Under the pieces are notes generated by a model. It was not told where the DNA came from, ran no database searches, and saw nothing but the letters and a program-made list of their open reading frames with translations. A program made the position numbers and the translations under genes. From CAZMGT01 sp964565895 (lineage in GTDB: Bacteria; Armatimonadota; Zipacnadia; UBA1398; CAZMGT01): a stretch of DNA of 51,469 nucleotides. Each line of letters opens with the position of its first letter. The stretch's first letter is position 1. Where the stretch lies: assembly GCA_964565895.1 (NCBI GenBank), contig CAZMGT010000024.1:1-51469 (forward strand), read 5' to 3'. Below are positions 1 through 6,890 of this stretch, in pieces.

Positions 1-45
1 GGGCGCACCGTGGGCGCCGGCGTGGTTACCGAAATTATCGAATAG
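1..45 (+). CDS. tuf: Elongation factor Tu, C-terminal end (partial)
   Basis: The first 14 codons of the window read GRTVGAGVVTEIIE followed by TAG, which is the typical last beta strand of EF-Tu domain 3. EF-Tu delivers aminoacyl-tRNA to the ribosome. The rest of the gene lies before the window. Its position directly ahead of rpmG, a tRNA gene and secE is the common bacterial order, which supports the call although only the tail is visible. Confidence 0.85.
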   Translation, partial: GRTVGAGVVTEIIE

Positions 46-66
46 CCGGCGCGGGAGTGAACAGAG

Positions 67-228
67 ATGCCTTCGGAATACATTTGGCTAGCGTGCACCG
101 AGTGCGGCAGCTATAATTATATAACCAAGAAAAACAAGCAAAACGTGAAGGGTAAGCTGAAGCTCAAGAAGTATTGTAAAAGAGAGCGGCGGCACACGGT
201 GCACGAGGAGACGCGGCTGCGCGACTGA
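67..228 (+). CDS. rpmG: 50S ribosomal protein L33
   Basis: A 53-residue L33, too short for many gene callers, starting at ATG 67 after the purine-rich stretch GGGAGTGAACAGAG. It carries the typical N-terminal CTEC pair (C10, C13) and the basic centre with YITKKNK. The second zinc pair, normally CPRC or CxxC just before RKH, reads CKRE here: C37 is present but the fourth ligand is Glu40. It is therefore an intermediate between zinc-binding (C+) and zinc-free (C-) L33. The gene sits between tuf and tRNA-Trp, as in many bacteria. Confidence 0.92.
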   Translation: MPSEYIWLACTECGSYNYITKKNKQNVKGKLKLKKYCKRERRHTVHEETRLRD

Positions 229-246
229 GGCCGCCTGAGCTGGTGC

Positions 247-322
247 AGGCGAGTAGCTCAATTGGCAGAGCGCCGGTCTCCAAAACCGGTGGTTGCAGGT
301 TCGAGTCCTGTCTCGCCTGCCA
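247..322 (+). tRNA. tRNA-Trp (anticodon CCA)
   Basis: A full cloverleaf is visible: 7-bp acceptor AGGCGAG/CTCGCCT, D arm GCTC...GAGC, anticodon stem CCGGT/ACCGG with loop CTCCAAA (anticodon CCA), and T arm with GGTTCGAGTCC. The discriminator is G319, as expected for tryptophan, and CCA is encoded at 320-322. The position between rpmG and secE is the standard one for this tRNA. It is probably co-transcribed with its neighbours. Confidence 0.97.
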
Positions 323-387
323 TTTTGGAAAACTTCCGGCGAGACGCGGGCGTTTGTCTCTTCGGTGGCTATAGAGAGGTTCGCACG

Positions 388-618
388 GTGAAGAGCCGAC
401 GACCGTTCTTTCTTCTGCGCTGGTTCCATGCGACCCGGGAGTTCATCCGCGAGTCCGTTGCCGAGCTCAAGAGAGTCGTTTGGCCCACGTGGGATGAGGT
501 GCGCAACTATACCTATCTTGTCGTTCTGGTTATGGTAATTGTCGGGGCCTGGATGGCAATTATATATATGGTGCTAGACTTTATTGCCAACTCGCCGTTG
601 GTCAGACTCTACGGCTAA
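388..618 (+). CDS. secE: Protein translocase subunit SecE
   Basis: SecE is the small subunit of the SecYEG channel in the inner membrane. The GTG at 388 follows AGAGAGG at about 372 and gives 76 residues. The diagnostic SecE signature is present: an amphipathic helix (REFIRESVAELKRVVWPTW) followed by one membrane helix, about residues 45-68. A longer reading frame extends upstream through the tRNA and is excluded for that reason. nusG follows after 35 bases, the usual secE-nusG pair. Confidence 0.93.
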   Translation: MKSRRPFFLLRWFHATREFIRESVAELKRVVWPTWDEVRNYTYLVVLVMVIVGAWMAIIYMVLDFIANSPLVRLYG

Positions 619-653
619 CACTGCGCTCCTGCGCAAAAGCGGGAAGATCGAAA

Positions 654-1187
654 ATGCCCAAGAAAGGCTGGTACGTCATTTACACACACACCGGGCAGGA
701 AGCAAAGGTCAAGGCCAATATCGAGCGCATGGTCCAGGCCGCTGACCTGGGGGATCGCATCTTTCGCGTCGAGGTCCCCATGGAGCAGGAAACGCGCATG
801 GTCGGCGGCAAGCGCAAGACTGTTCAGCGCAAGGTCTTCCCCGGCTACGTGCTCGTGGAGATGATCCTCGACGACGAGACGCAGCACATGCTGCGCAACA
901 CCGCCGGGGTGACCGGCTTTGTCGGCGCGGGCCCGGGCCGCCGCCCCTCGCCCCTGAGCGAGAGCGAGGTGGCCACGATTATGAAGGCCCTCGGCGACGA
1001 GCCGGTTAAGGCCAAGCCCGCGTTCGAGCCCGGCGAGACGGTTATGGTCCTCTCCGGCCCGTTCGCCGAGTTCACCGGTGTCGTCGAGGAGGTCAACCCC
1101 AACCAGGAGAAGCTCCGCGTGCTCATGGAGATCTTCGGCCGCGAGACGCCCGTGGAGCTCGACTTCGCCCAGGTGGAGAAAATATAG
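654..1187 (+). CDS. nusG: Transcription termination/antitermination factor NusG
   Basis: NusG (177 residues) binds RNA polymerase to suppress pausing and couples it to Rho or the ribosome. The NGN domain occupies about residues 5-115, with the typical WYVIYTHTGQE start and the KVFPGYVLVEM motif. The KOW domain follows at about 123-177, starting GETVMVLSGPFAEFTG. Length and both domains match the usual bacterial form. The gene lies between secE and rplK. Confidence 0.97.
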   Translation: MPKKGWYVIYTHTGQEAKVKANIERMVQAADLGDRIFRVEVPMEQETRMVGGKRKTVQRKVFPGYVLVEMILDDETQHMLRNTAGVTGFVGAGPGRRPSPLSESEVATIMKALGDEPVKAKPAFEPGETVMVLSGPFAEFTGVVEEVNPNQEKLRVLMEIFGRETPVELDFAQVEKI

Positions 1188-1247
1188 CCCGCCGCCCGGT
1201 GCGCCGAGCCGCTGCCGCCTGTCTTCGGCTCCCTGGAGGAGTTGCGC

Positions 1248-1673
1248 ATGGCTAAGAAAGTGATCGCCGTCGTTAAACTGCAGATCCCCGCCGGCCAGGC
1301 GAGCCCCGCGCCGCCTGTGGGCCCCGCGCTCGGCCAGCACGGCGTGAATATTATGGAGTTCGTCAAAAGCTACAACGAGCGCACGGCCCAATACGCCGGC
1401 TCCATTATCCCGGTAGAGATTACCATCTATCAGGACCGTAGCTTTACCTATGTCCTGAAAACGCCCCCCGCGGCGGACCTGCTTAAGCGCGCGGCAGGCC
1501 TGGAAAAGGGCTCGGGCAGCGCGAAAACGGAAAAAGTGGGCCAAATTACCCGCGAGCAGTTGCGCCAAATCGCAGAGACCAAGCTGCCCGACCTAAACAC
1601 CAACGACATCGAGGCCGCCATGCGCATTATCGAGGGCACCGCCCGGAGCATGGGCATTGTCATTACCAAGTAG
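1248..1673 (+). CDS. rplK: 50S ribosomal protein L11
   Basis: L11 (141 residues) forms the stalk base that contacts elongation factors. The sequence shows the conserved N-terminal domain (KLQIPAGQASPAPPVGPALGQHGVNIMEF) and the C-terminal RNA-binding domain ending in ARSMGI. ATG 1248 is preceded at the right distance by CTGGAGGAG (1232-1240); a TTG six bases upstream is possible but less well placed. A 6-bp inverted repeat, GAGCCG (1206-1211) with CGGCTC (1226-1231), stands just before the ribosome binding site and might take part in regulation of the L11-L1 pair. Confidence 0.97.
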   Translation: MAKKVIAVVKLQIPAGQASPAPPVGPALGQHGVNIMEFVKSYNERTAQYAGSIIPVEITIYQDRSFTYVLKTPPAADLLKRAAGLEKGSGSAKTEKVGQITREQLRQIAETKLPDLNTNDIEAAMRIIEGTARSMGIVITK

Positions 1674-1714
1674 CACCGCCGCCGTCGCACGGCCGACGGC
1701 GTACATTCCCGCAA

Positions 1715-1752
1715 CAGAACCCGCAGCTTCTGTTTGCGGCCGGAGGGTTCTG
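1715..1752 (+). promoter_or_regulatory. Hairpin covering the rplA ribosome binding site
   Basis: CAGAACCC (1715-1722) is perfectly complementary to GGGTTCTG (1745-1752). The second arm overlaps the Shine-Dalgarno stretch GGAGGG (1742-1747) and stops two bases before the rplA ATG at 1755. Folding would close the start site. An inner alternative, CCGCA/TGCGG (1721-1725 with 1735-1739), competes for part of it. A separate perfect stem, GCCGTCG/CGACGGC (1681-1700), lies just upstream. L1 regulates its own operon by translation in other bacteria; that it does so here is inference. Confidence 0.5.
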
Positions 1753-1754
1753 AA

Positions 1755-2459
1755 ATGGCAAGAAAGCGCTCCCGTCGCTACCGCGAGATGATCGCCAAAG
1801 TGGACCGGCAGAAGCAGTATACGGTCCGCGAGGCGATCGAGACCCTCAAGCAGGTGTCCTCGGCGAAGTTCGACGAGTCGCTCGAGCTCGCCTGTCGCCT
1901 GGGGGTTGACCCGCGCCGCGCCGAGGAGAACGTGCGCGGCACGGTAACCCTCCCCAACGGCACGGGCCGCTCCGTAAAGGTGGCCTGCATCGCTAAGGGC
2001 GAGGCCGCCGTGGAGGCCGAGCAGGCCGGGGCCGATGTCGTCGGCGCGGAGGACCTGATCGAGAAAATCGAGCAGGGCTGGGAGGACTTCGACGTCCTCG
2101 TCGCCCACGTAGACATGATGCGCGCCGTCGGTCGCCTCGGCCGCCGCCTCGGCCCGCGCATGCCCAACAAGAAATCGGGCACGGCCACCGACGATGTGGG
2201 CCAGGCGATACGCGAGATTAAAGCGGGAAAGGTCGAGTTCCGCGTCGACCGGCAGGGAAACCTGCACTGCCTCCTGGGCAAGCTCTCGTTCGACACGGAC
2301 AAGCTCATCGAAAACTTCAAGGAGCTCTACCAGGCGATCCTCGACGCCCGCCCCCCGACGCTCAAGGGCGCCTATGTCAGGCAGCTTTACCTGTCGAGCA
2401 CCATGGGGCCGGGGTTGAAGATCGACCTTCAGGACGCTCGTTCCCTCGTCGCCGGTTGA
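1755..2459 (+). CDS. rplA: 50S ribosomal protein L1
   Basis: L1 (234 residues) builds the mobile stalk that helps release deacylated tRNA, and it binds its own mRNA in many bacteria. Recognisable L1 segments include KFDESLELACRLGVDPR, the GTVTLPNGTG turn, and the C-terminal GRLGPRMPN-type motif (RRLGPRMPNKKSGT). ATG 1755 follows GGAGGG with normal spacing; an in-frame upstream start near 1734 has no better ribosome binding site. The next gene, rplJ, is separated by a 173-base leader with its own promoter. Confidence 0.97.
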   Translation: MARKRSRRYREMIAKVDRQKQYTVREAIETLKQVSSAKFDESLELACRLGVDPRRAEENVRGTVTLPNGTGRSVKVACIAKGEAAVEAEQAGADVVGAEDLIEKIEQGWEDFDVLVAHVDMMRAVGRLGRRLGPRMPNKKSGTATDDVGQAIREIKAGKVEFRVDRQGNLHCLLGKLSFDTDKLIENFKELYQAILDARPPTLKGAYVRQLYLSSTMGPGLKIDLQDARSLVAG

Positions 2460-2484
2460 GTTTCCCCGCCGACGAGGTTAAAAT
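2456..2484 (+). promoter_or_regulatory. Probable sigma-70 promoter for rplJ-rplL
   Basis: TTGAGT at 2456-2461 and TAAAAT at 2479-2484 are separated by exactly 17 bases. The -35 box overlaps the rplA stop codon. Transcription would start near 2491, just before the L10 leader fold. Independent transcription of rplJL downstream of rplKA is known in other bacteria. This call rests on sequence match alone. Confidence 0.55.
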
Positions 2485-2491
2485 AGCGCGC

Positions 2492-2604
2492 GCCGCCGTA
2501 GACAACAGGCGCCGTGTGGCTTAAACGTTTGCCTGTCGAGGCGGGACCGCACAAGTCGCTTGCTTATTGCGCTAGCTGTGGGTCCCGTAGTTCGGCGGGG
2601 CCCA
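2492..2604 (+). promoter_or_regulatory. Ribosomal protein L10 leader
   Basis: The region holds the elements of the L10 leader: a GTAGACAACAGGCGCC segment pairing across GGCTTAAAC to GCCTGTCGAGG (2498-2542), resembling the conserved L10-binding kink-turn arm. Next comes a long stem, CGGGACCGCACA (2542-2553) with TGTGGGTCCCG (2577-2587). The second arm of that stem is shared with a downstream terminator, so the two folds exclude each other. In other bacteria the L10(L12)4 complex binds such a leader to lower rplJL expression. The motif is recognised from memory, not from a covariance search. Confidence 0.7.
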
Positions 2605-2612
2605 TTTTCTTT
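2580..2612 (+). terminator. Attenuator terminator in the L10 leader
   Basis: GGGTCCC (2580-2586) pairs with GGGGCCC (2597-2603), seven pairs with one G-U, around a 10-base loop, followed by A and TTTTCTTT (2605-2612). This is an intrinsic terminator about 20 bases before the rplJ start. The first arm is also part of the longer upstream stem (2542-2587), which would act as antiterminator. The pair forms a plausible on/off switch. Confidence 0.6.
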
Positions 2613-2632
2613 GCGGGGGGAGGTGAGCGGAC

Positions 2633-3148
2633 CTGCGCAAAGCGGACAAAATCGAACGCGTAAAGTGGCTGCGCAGCCTGGCCGAGGAGGCGAGCGGGGC
2701 GTTGCTCGCCTGCTACCGCGGGCTAAACGTCCAGCAGCTCTCTACCCTGCGCAACGCCGTGCGCGAGAAGGGCGGCCGGCTGCACGTCGTTAAGAACACG
2801 TTGTTTTTGCGCGCGATTCCCGAGACAAAGCTCGAGCCTCTGGCCGAGGTGCTCGAGGGGCCCACTGCCGTGGCGTTCACCTATGACGACATGGGCTCCG
2901 TGGCCAAGGCCATGGCCCAGTTTAGCGAGGAGAACGAAGCGCTGAACGTTTACGCCGCGTGCCTCGAGGGGAAACTGATCACCCCCGAGGAGGCCGCGCG
3001 TATGCCCAGCCGCAGCGAGGCCCTCTCCGAGCTCGTACGCTGCTTGGAGAGCCCCATCGCCGGCCTCGTCAATACCCTGCAAAACCTCCTCTCCAGCCTC
3101 GTCTGGGCGCTGGAGGAGGTCGCGCAGAAAAAGCAACAGGCCGCCTGA
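2633..3148 (+). CDS. rplJ: 50S ribosomal protein L10, probable CTG start
   Basis: L10 (171 residues) anchors the L7/L12 dimers on the ribosome. The N-terminal domain is typical (ALLACYRGLNVQQLSTLR, then LHVVKNTLFLRA); the C-terminal helix that binds L12 is present. The frame is open back to TGA 2624-2626. The only start that keeps the conserved beginning RKADKIERVKWL is CTG 2633, preceded by GGGGGAGGTGA with a 6-7 base gap, an excellent ribosome binding site. A TTG at 2702 would cut off the first 23 residues, which L10 proteins normally have. A CTG start is rare and may itself limit expression. Confidence 0.93.
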   Translation: MRKADKIERVKWLRSLAEEASGALLACYRGLNVQQLSTLRNAVREKGGRLHVVKNTLFLRAIPETKLEPLAEVLEGPTAVAFTYDDMGSVAKAMAQFSEENEALNVYAACLEGKLITPEEAARMPSRSEALSELVRCLESPIAGLVNTLQNLLSSLVWALEEVAQKKQQAA

Positions 3149-3180
3149 CTGTGCGCGCCTGAGAATAGGAGGGTCCGCCG

Positions 3181-3558
3181 GTGACCAAGGAAGAGTGGAT
3201 CGAGGAAATCAAGAAAATGTCCGTGCTCGAGCTCCACGAGCTGGTCGAGGCGCTTAAGGAGGAGTTTGGCGTAACGGCCGCCGCTCCCGTCGTCGCCGCG
3301 GTAGGCGCTGCCGCCCCCGCGGCCGCCGCGGAAGAGGAGCAGGAGCAGACGGAGTTCGACGTTATCCTCGCCTCGGTGGGCCAGCAGAAGATCCAGGTCA
3401 TCAAGGTCGTCCGCGAGCTGACCAACCTCGGCCTCAAGGAGGCCAAGGAGCTCGTGGACAACGCCCCCAGGCCCGTCAAAGAGGGCGTCTCCAAGGAGGA
3501 GGCCGAGGAGGCGAAGGCCAAGCTCGAAGAGGTCGGGGCCACCGTGGAGATCAAGTAG
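3181..3558 (+). CDS. rplL: 50S ribosomal protein L7/L12
   Basis: L7/L12 (125 residues, normal length) forms the flexible stalk that recruits translation GTPases. It has the N-terminal dimerisation helices (LELHELVEALKEEFGV), an Ala/Pro-rich hinge at about 40-55, and the C-terminal domain with QKIQVIKVVRELTNLGLKEAK. The start is GTG 3181 after AGGAGGG. In most bacteria rpoB follows; here a convergent minus-strand gene ends 15 bases later, so the cluster is broken at this point. Confidence 0.97.
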   Translation: MTKEEWIEEIKKMSVLELHELVEALKEEFGVTAAAPVVAAVGAAAPAAAAEEEQEQTEFDVILASVGQQKIQVIKVVRELTNLGLKEAKELVDNAPRPVKEGVSKEEAEEAKAKLEEVGATVEIK

Positions 3559-3572
3559 CCCGCTTCCCGCGC

Positions 3573-4223
3573 CTACCTCTGCCCTTCCGGCCAGCAGCGG
3601 CGGCAGGGCGTATATCCCTTCTCCTCCGCCTCCGCCCGGCTCAGCGGGGTCGCCTTGCCCCGCAGCGCCGTGCACCCCGCGCGGTGGTAGCGCTTGCCGT
3701 GGGGCGTGACGTAAACGGTGTCCTGCGGCCCGGGCGTCGGGATAACGCGGCGGAGGCGCCACGTGCGCGCGTCGACGTGGCAGGGCTGAAAATTGGCGAT
3801 GCGTGCCAGGCCGAGGTCGGCGAGTTCCTTATTGAGCATTATCTCCTTGCCGCCCTCGGCCTTTACATATACCAGCGCCCGCCACCGACCATAGCGATCG
3901 CGCGGCGTCAGCGGACAAATGTCCAGCCGAACAACCTTCCCCAGCACGCGCTTGCGCGTGTGCTCGGTGGCCTGGGCAAACCCCGGCTCGTCGCGTTCCG
4001 GCGTGTCTATCCCGATCAGCCGCACGCGGCCCAGCCCCGCGCAGAAGATCGTGTCCCCGTCGTAGACTTCGGTAACTCTGTAGTAGCCGGAATAAGGCGC
4101 GCGCGGGAAATTGGCCACGGGGCCGATGCCCCGCCGCGCTTGCCAGCGCGCGCCCAGGGCCAGCGCGGCAAGCACGGCCATCGCTGCGAATACCGCGCGG
4201 CGCACGCGCCCCCGCGCGCTCAT
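3573..4223 (-). CDS. Membrane-anchored or secreted thermonuclease-family protein
   Basis: A staphylococcal-nuclease-like (SNase, PF00565 type) protein of 216 residues. An N-terminal hydrophobic segment (residues 10-25) follows an Arg-rich start and should direct it to the envelope. The fold signature is present: VYDGDTI, then VRLIGIDTPE with the catalytic Arg, Asp, Thr and Glu positions, and RYGRWRALVYV with the second Arg. After the nuclease domain a short tail with HRAGC...PCRRC resembles a zinc-binding knuckle often attached to bacterial SNases. ATG 4223 overlaps the stop of the upstream methyltransferase (ATGA). It is the last gene of a four-gene operon. Confidence 0.85.
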   Translation of the reverse strand: MSARGRVRRAVFAAMAVLAALALGARWQARRGIGPVANFPRAPYSGYYRVTEVYDGDTIFCAGLGRVRLIGIDTPERDEPGFAQATEHTRKRVLGKVVRLDICPLTPRDRYGRWRALVYVKAEGGKEIMLNKELADLGLARIANFQPCHVDARTWRLRRVIPTPGPQDTVYVTPHGKRYHRAGCTALRGKATPLSRAEAEEKGYTPCRRCWPEGQR

Positions 4224-5035
4224 TCCCCCTCCCCTCCCCCGTCCTCGCCTACCCGCAGCACCCGGTAGACCACGCGGCTTTTCTTTCCCCCGACAGCCTC
4301 CCACTTTTCCGCCCAGCTCGGCGGGGGCAGGTCTCGCCGCAGCTTAACCACCACTCGCCGCCGCGCGACGCGCGCCGCGTGCGCGATCGTCTCCTCCGTG
4401 GGCATCCCGTGCCTGCCGATCACGCGCAGGGGCTGAATCGCCTGCGCCCCGGGGATCGTCTCGGGAAAGAACGGGTCGAAGTAAACGACGTCGAACGAGT
4501 TTTTCCGCGCCGCGGCGAGATACTCCGCGTGGTCGGCAAGGACAACCTCAACCCTACGCATCGCCGCGGCAAGGGCCTTGCTGTCCGTCTCGAATTCGCG
4601 CAGGCCCAGTCGGGTGAGGTGCGCGATAAGCGGGACGACCTCCAGCCCGACAACGCGCCCTTCCTCGCCGACTACGTGCGCGGCGACGCAGGCGTCGGCC
4701 GCGCGGCCCAGCGTGGCATCGAGCACGGACATCCCCGGGCGAAGGCCCATCGCCTCGACCATTGGGTCGCGCTGCCCCTGGCGCAGGGCGCGGATGCGGT
4801 TCTTGGCCATCGAGGGGTGGAAGAAAAACTTCTCCCCCTCCGCGTAGCAGGTAATCCGGTCCCCGCCCACGACGACAACGATATCCGCGCCCTCCTCCTC
4901 GGCGATGCGCTCCAGGCTGCGCTCGCGCCGCGGCACGCGCCGCGCCTCGAGCACCCGCGCCAGGTCGCTCGCCGCCTTGCGCAGGTGCTCCCCCGCCTCG
5001 CGCGATGTCGTTACGCAAATTTTCTTTTCGCTCAT
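4220..5035 (-). CDS. Class I SAM-dependent methyltransferase (RsmJ/YpiP-like)
   Basis: A 271-residue protein starting at ATG 5035, which overlaps the upstream stop by four bases (ATGA). Middle and end show a Rossmann methyltransferase: motif I-like MSVLDATLGRAAD, the acidic GLEVVPL, and FDVVYFDPFFP. The DPFFP motif resembles the DPMFP active site of RsmJ (16S rRNA guanine-N2 methyltransferase) and of the related YpiP group, suggesting an RNA base as substrate. The N-terminal 90 residues (TTSREAGEHLRKAASDLARV) also match that group's layout. Exact substrate is unknown. Confidence 0.75.
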   Translation of the reverse strand: MSEKKICVTTSREAGEHLRKAASDLARVLEARRVPRRERSLERIAEEEGADIVVVVGGDRITCYAEGEKFFFHPSMAKNRIRALRQGQRDPMVEAMGLRPGMSVLDATLGRAADACVAAHVVGEEGRVVGLEVVPLIAHLTRLGLREFETDSKALAAAMRRVEVVLADHAEYLAAARKNSFDVVYFDPFFPETIPGAQAIQPLRVIGRHGMPTEETIAHAARVARRRVVVKLRRDLPPPSWAEKWEAVGGKKSRVVYRVLRVGEDGGGEGE

Positions 5036-5826
5036 AGCAGGCGCTTTAGCTGTTCGATGCTCTCCCGCGCCGCGGCCAACGCCTCGCCCTCGCACCCGGC
5101 CAGGTCTACTTCAAGAAACCCTTCATACTCCTCAGCGCGCAGGAGCTCTAGCAGCCGAGAAAGCTTCACCTCGCCCCGCCCCAGGGGCACGCGCCGCCCG
5201 CCCGAGGAAAGCTTAACGTCGGCCACGCTTACGTGGCCGAGAAGGTCGCCTGCGGCATCGAACGCCGCGTCGAGCGACTCCCCGCAGCGCAAAACCTCCG
5301 CCGTGCACAGGGCAAAGCGTGCGCGCGGGTGGCCCACCAGGCGCAGAAACTCCCCCAGCTCTAGCGTGGACTCGAAAAACGCCCCCGGCGCTGTGGCCAG
5401 GCACAGGGTTACCCCGGCCTCCGCCGCGCGCTCCGCCAGCGCGCGCAGCCGCTCCGCCTGCTTTTGGCGAAACGACTTCATCCTCTCGATCGACGCCAGC
5501 GGCGCGCGGGGCGCGGGCGAGCCAAGGAGCACCACGGGGCAGCAAAGCTCGCGCGCGAGCGCCAGCTCATGCTCCACCCGCTCAAGCTCCTCGTCCAAGG
5601 CAATGTTGGCGAAGCTGCGGATGCTGGACACACAAAGCCTATTCTCCTCCAGCGCCTGTTTTACGCGCTTAAGCTCCGCCCCGCGGCAGCGCGGGGGAAA
5701 GACGTGTGGGTCATACTCGCGCCGCGTGTGCAGGCCCAGCGCGCGATAGCCCAGCGCCGCCGCCTGGCGGCAGGCCTCCTCGAACGAAAGCAGGCGAAAT
5801 ACCTCGCTCCCCAGCGCTACGTCCAT
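5032..5826 (-). CDS. Sugar phosphate isomerase/epimerase-like TIM barrel protein
   Basis: A 264-residue protein of the xylose-isomerase-like/AP endonuclease 2 superfamily. It begins with a short strand and FEEACRQAAALGYRALGLH, has the central LARELCCPVVLLGSP and AEAGVTLCLATAPG strands, and ends with HVSVADVK and the EGFLEVDLAG strand, as family members do. ATG 5826 is chosen because GAGGGA precedes it properly; an upstream ATG at 5868 would overlap the previous gene by 20 bases and lacks a ribosome binding site. Several usual metal ligands are not clear (for example, Cys-Leu-Ala where Glu is expected), so catalytic activity is uncertain. Confidence 0.7.
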   Translation of the reverse strand: MDVALGSEVFRLLSFEEACRQAAALGYRALGLHTRREYDPHVFPPRCRGAELKRVKQALEENRLCVSSIRSFANIALDEELERVEHELALARELCCPVVLLGSPAPRAPLASIERMKSFRQKQAERLRALAERAAEAGVTLCLATAPGAFFESTLELGEFLRLVGHPRARFALCTAEVLRCGESLDAAFDAAGDLLGHVSVADVKLSSGGRRVPLGRGEVKLSRLLELLRAEEYEGFLEVDLAGCEGEALAAARESIEQLKRLL

Positions 5827-5848
5827 GTCGCGTCCCTCGCTGTGCTCG

Positions 5849-6868
5849 CTAATCGCCAACTTGGACAAGCGACTTTACCACGCCCGCTGCCGGGTCGGTC
5901 TGCGCCTCGAGCGCCTCCTGCGCGCGTTTCAGCGGCCAGCGGTGCGTGATCATGGGCCGGGGGTCGAGCTCCCCCGAGGCCATGAGCGCAAGCACTTGGG
6001 GAAACTGCTCGCGGGCCAGCCGCGAGCCCAAAATGTCCAGCTCCTTCTTAATGATCATCCCCGCGGGAAGGCGCGCCTTCCCCTGCGCCAGCCCGAGGAT
6101 TACTACCCGCCCCGCCGCGCAAACAAGCTCCACCGCAGCCTCGATCGTCTCCAGCGTCCCCGCCGCCTCAACGACCACCGATGGCCCCTCGCCCCCCGTC
6201 CACTGCGTCGCCGCCTGGGCCATGTCCTCCGCCGCGGGGTCTACGGCGCGCTCCGCGCCCATGGCCAAGGCAATCTCGCGGTTTTTCGCCTTTAGCTCAA
6301 ACACCAAAACCCGCGCCCCGCGCTGTCGCGCCACCGCCGTTACGGCAAGGCCGATCGGCCCCGCGCCGATCACCGCCACGCGGTCTTCCGGCCCGACGTT
6401 CGCGCGGGCGCAGGCCTGGCCGCCAATGGTCAGTGGCTCGGCGAGGGCCCCCTGCTCGAAGCTCAGCCCCCCAGGTAGCTTGTGCACGTTGCGTTCGGGC
6501 AAGCAAATGTACTCCGCAAACAGCCCGTCCACATAGCACCCGAGCACGCGAATGTCCGTGCAGCAGTTATATCGCCCGATGCGGCAGGGATAGCATTTGC
6601 CGCAGCTCAGCGTGGGGTCAATGGTCACTCTGTCGCCCACGCGCACCCTGCTAACCCCCGCCCCGACCTCCTCCACCACGCCGCTTCCCTCGTGCCCCGG
6701 GACGACGGGCGGCTTGAGGAACGGGTGCGTGCCGTGGAACATATGCACGTCGCTGCCGCAAATGCCCACGCAGCGCACGCGCACGAGGACCTCGCCCGCG
6801 CCCGGCCGCGGCGTGGGCAGCTCCACGGGCTCGATGCGCCCGGGCTCGACAATGCGCATGGCGAGCAA
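5849..6868 (-). CDS. Zinc-dependent medium-chain dehydrogenase
   Basis: An MDR-family dehydrogenase (339 residues) of the sorbitol/threonine dehydrogenase type. The catalytic zinc site is visible (VGICGSDVH, VPGHEGSG), the structural zinc lobe has four Cys (CGKCYPCRIGRYNCC), and the nucleotide-binding motif reads VAVIGAGPIGLA. TTG 6868 is the best start: GGGAGG stands eight bases before it, whereas the first ATG (6859) is too far from it. Substrate is probably a polyol or amino alcohol. It heads the operon with the sugar isomerase-like gene, which fits sugar or inositol-type metabolism. Confidence 0.85.
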   Translation of the reverse strand: MLAMRIVEPGRIEPVELPTPRPGAGEVLVRVRCVGICGSDVHMFHGTHPFLKPPVVPGHEGSGVVEEVGAGVSRVRVGDRVTIDPTLSCGKCYPCRIGRYNCCTDIRVLGCYVDGLFAEYICLPERNVHKLPGGLSFEQGALAEPLTIGGQACARANVGPEDRVAVIGAGPIGLAVTAVARQRGARVLVFELKAKNREIALAMGAERAVDPAAEDMAQAATQWTGGEGPSVVVEAAGTLETIEAAVELVCAAGRVVILGLAQGKARLPAGMIIKKELDILGSRLAREQFPQVLALMASGELDPRPMITHRWPLKRAQEALEAQTDPAAGVVKSLVQVGD

Positions 6869-6890
6869 CTGCTTTTCCTCCCGCGCGTGG

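Noticed and set aside
4379..5749. A 456-codon plus-strand frame
   Set aside because: It lies opposite the methyltransferase and isomerase-like genes, which have family motifs and overlapping start/stop codons. It is a shadow frame.
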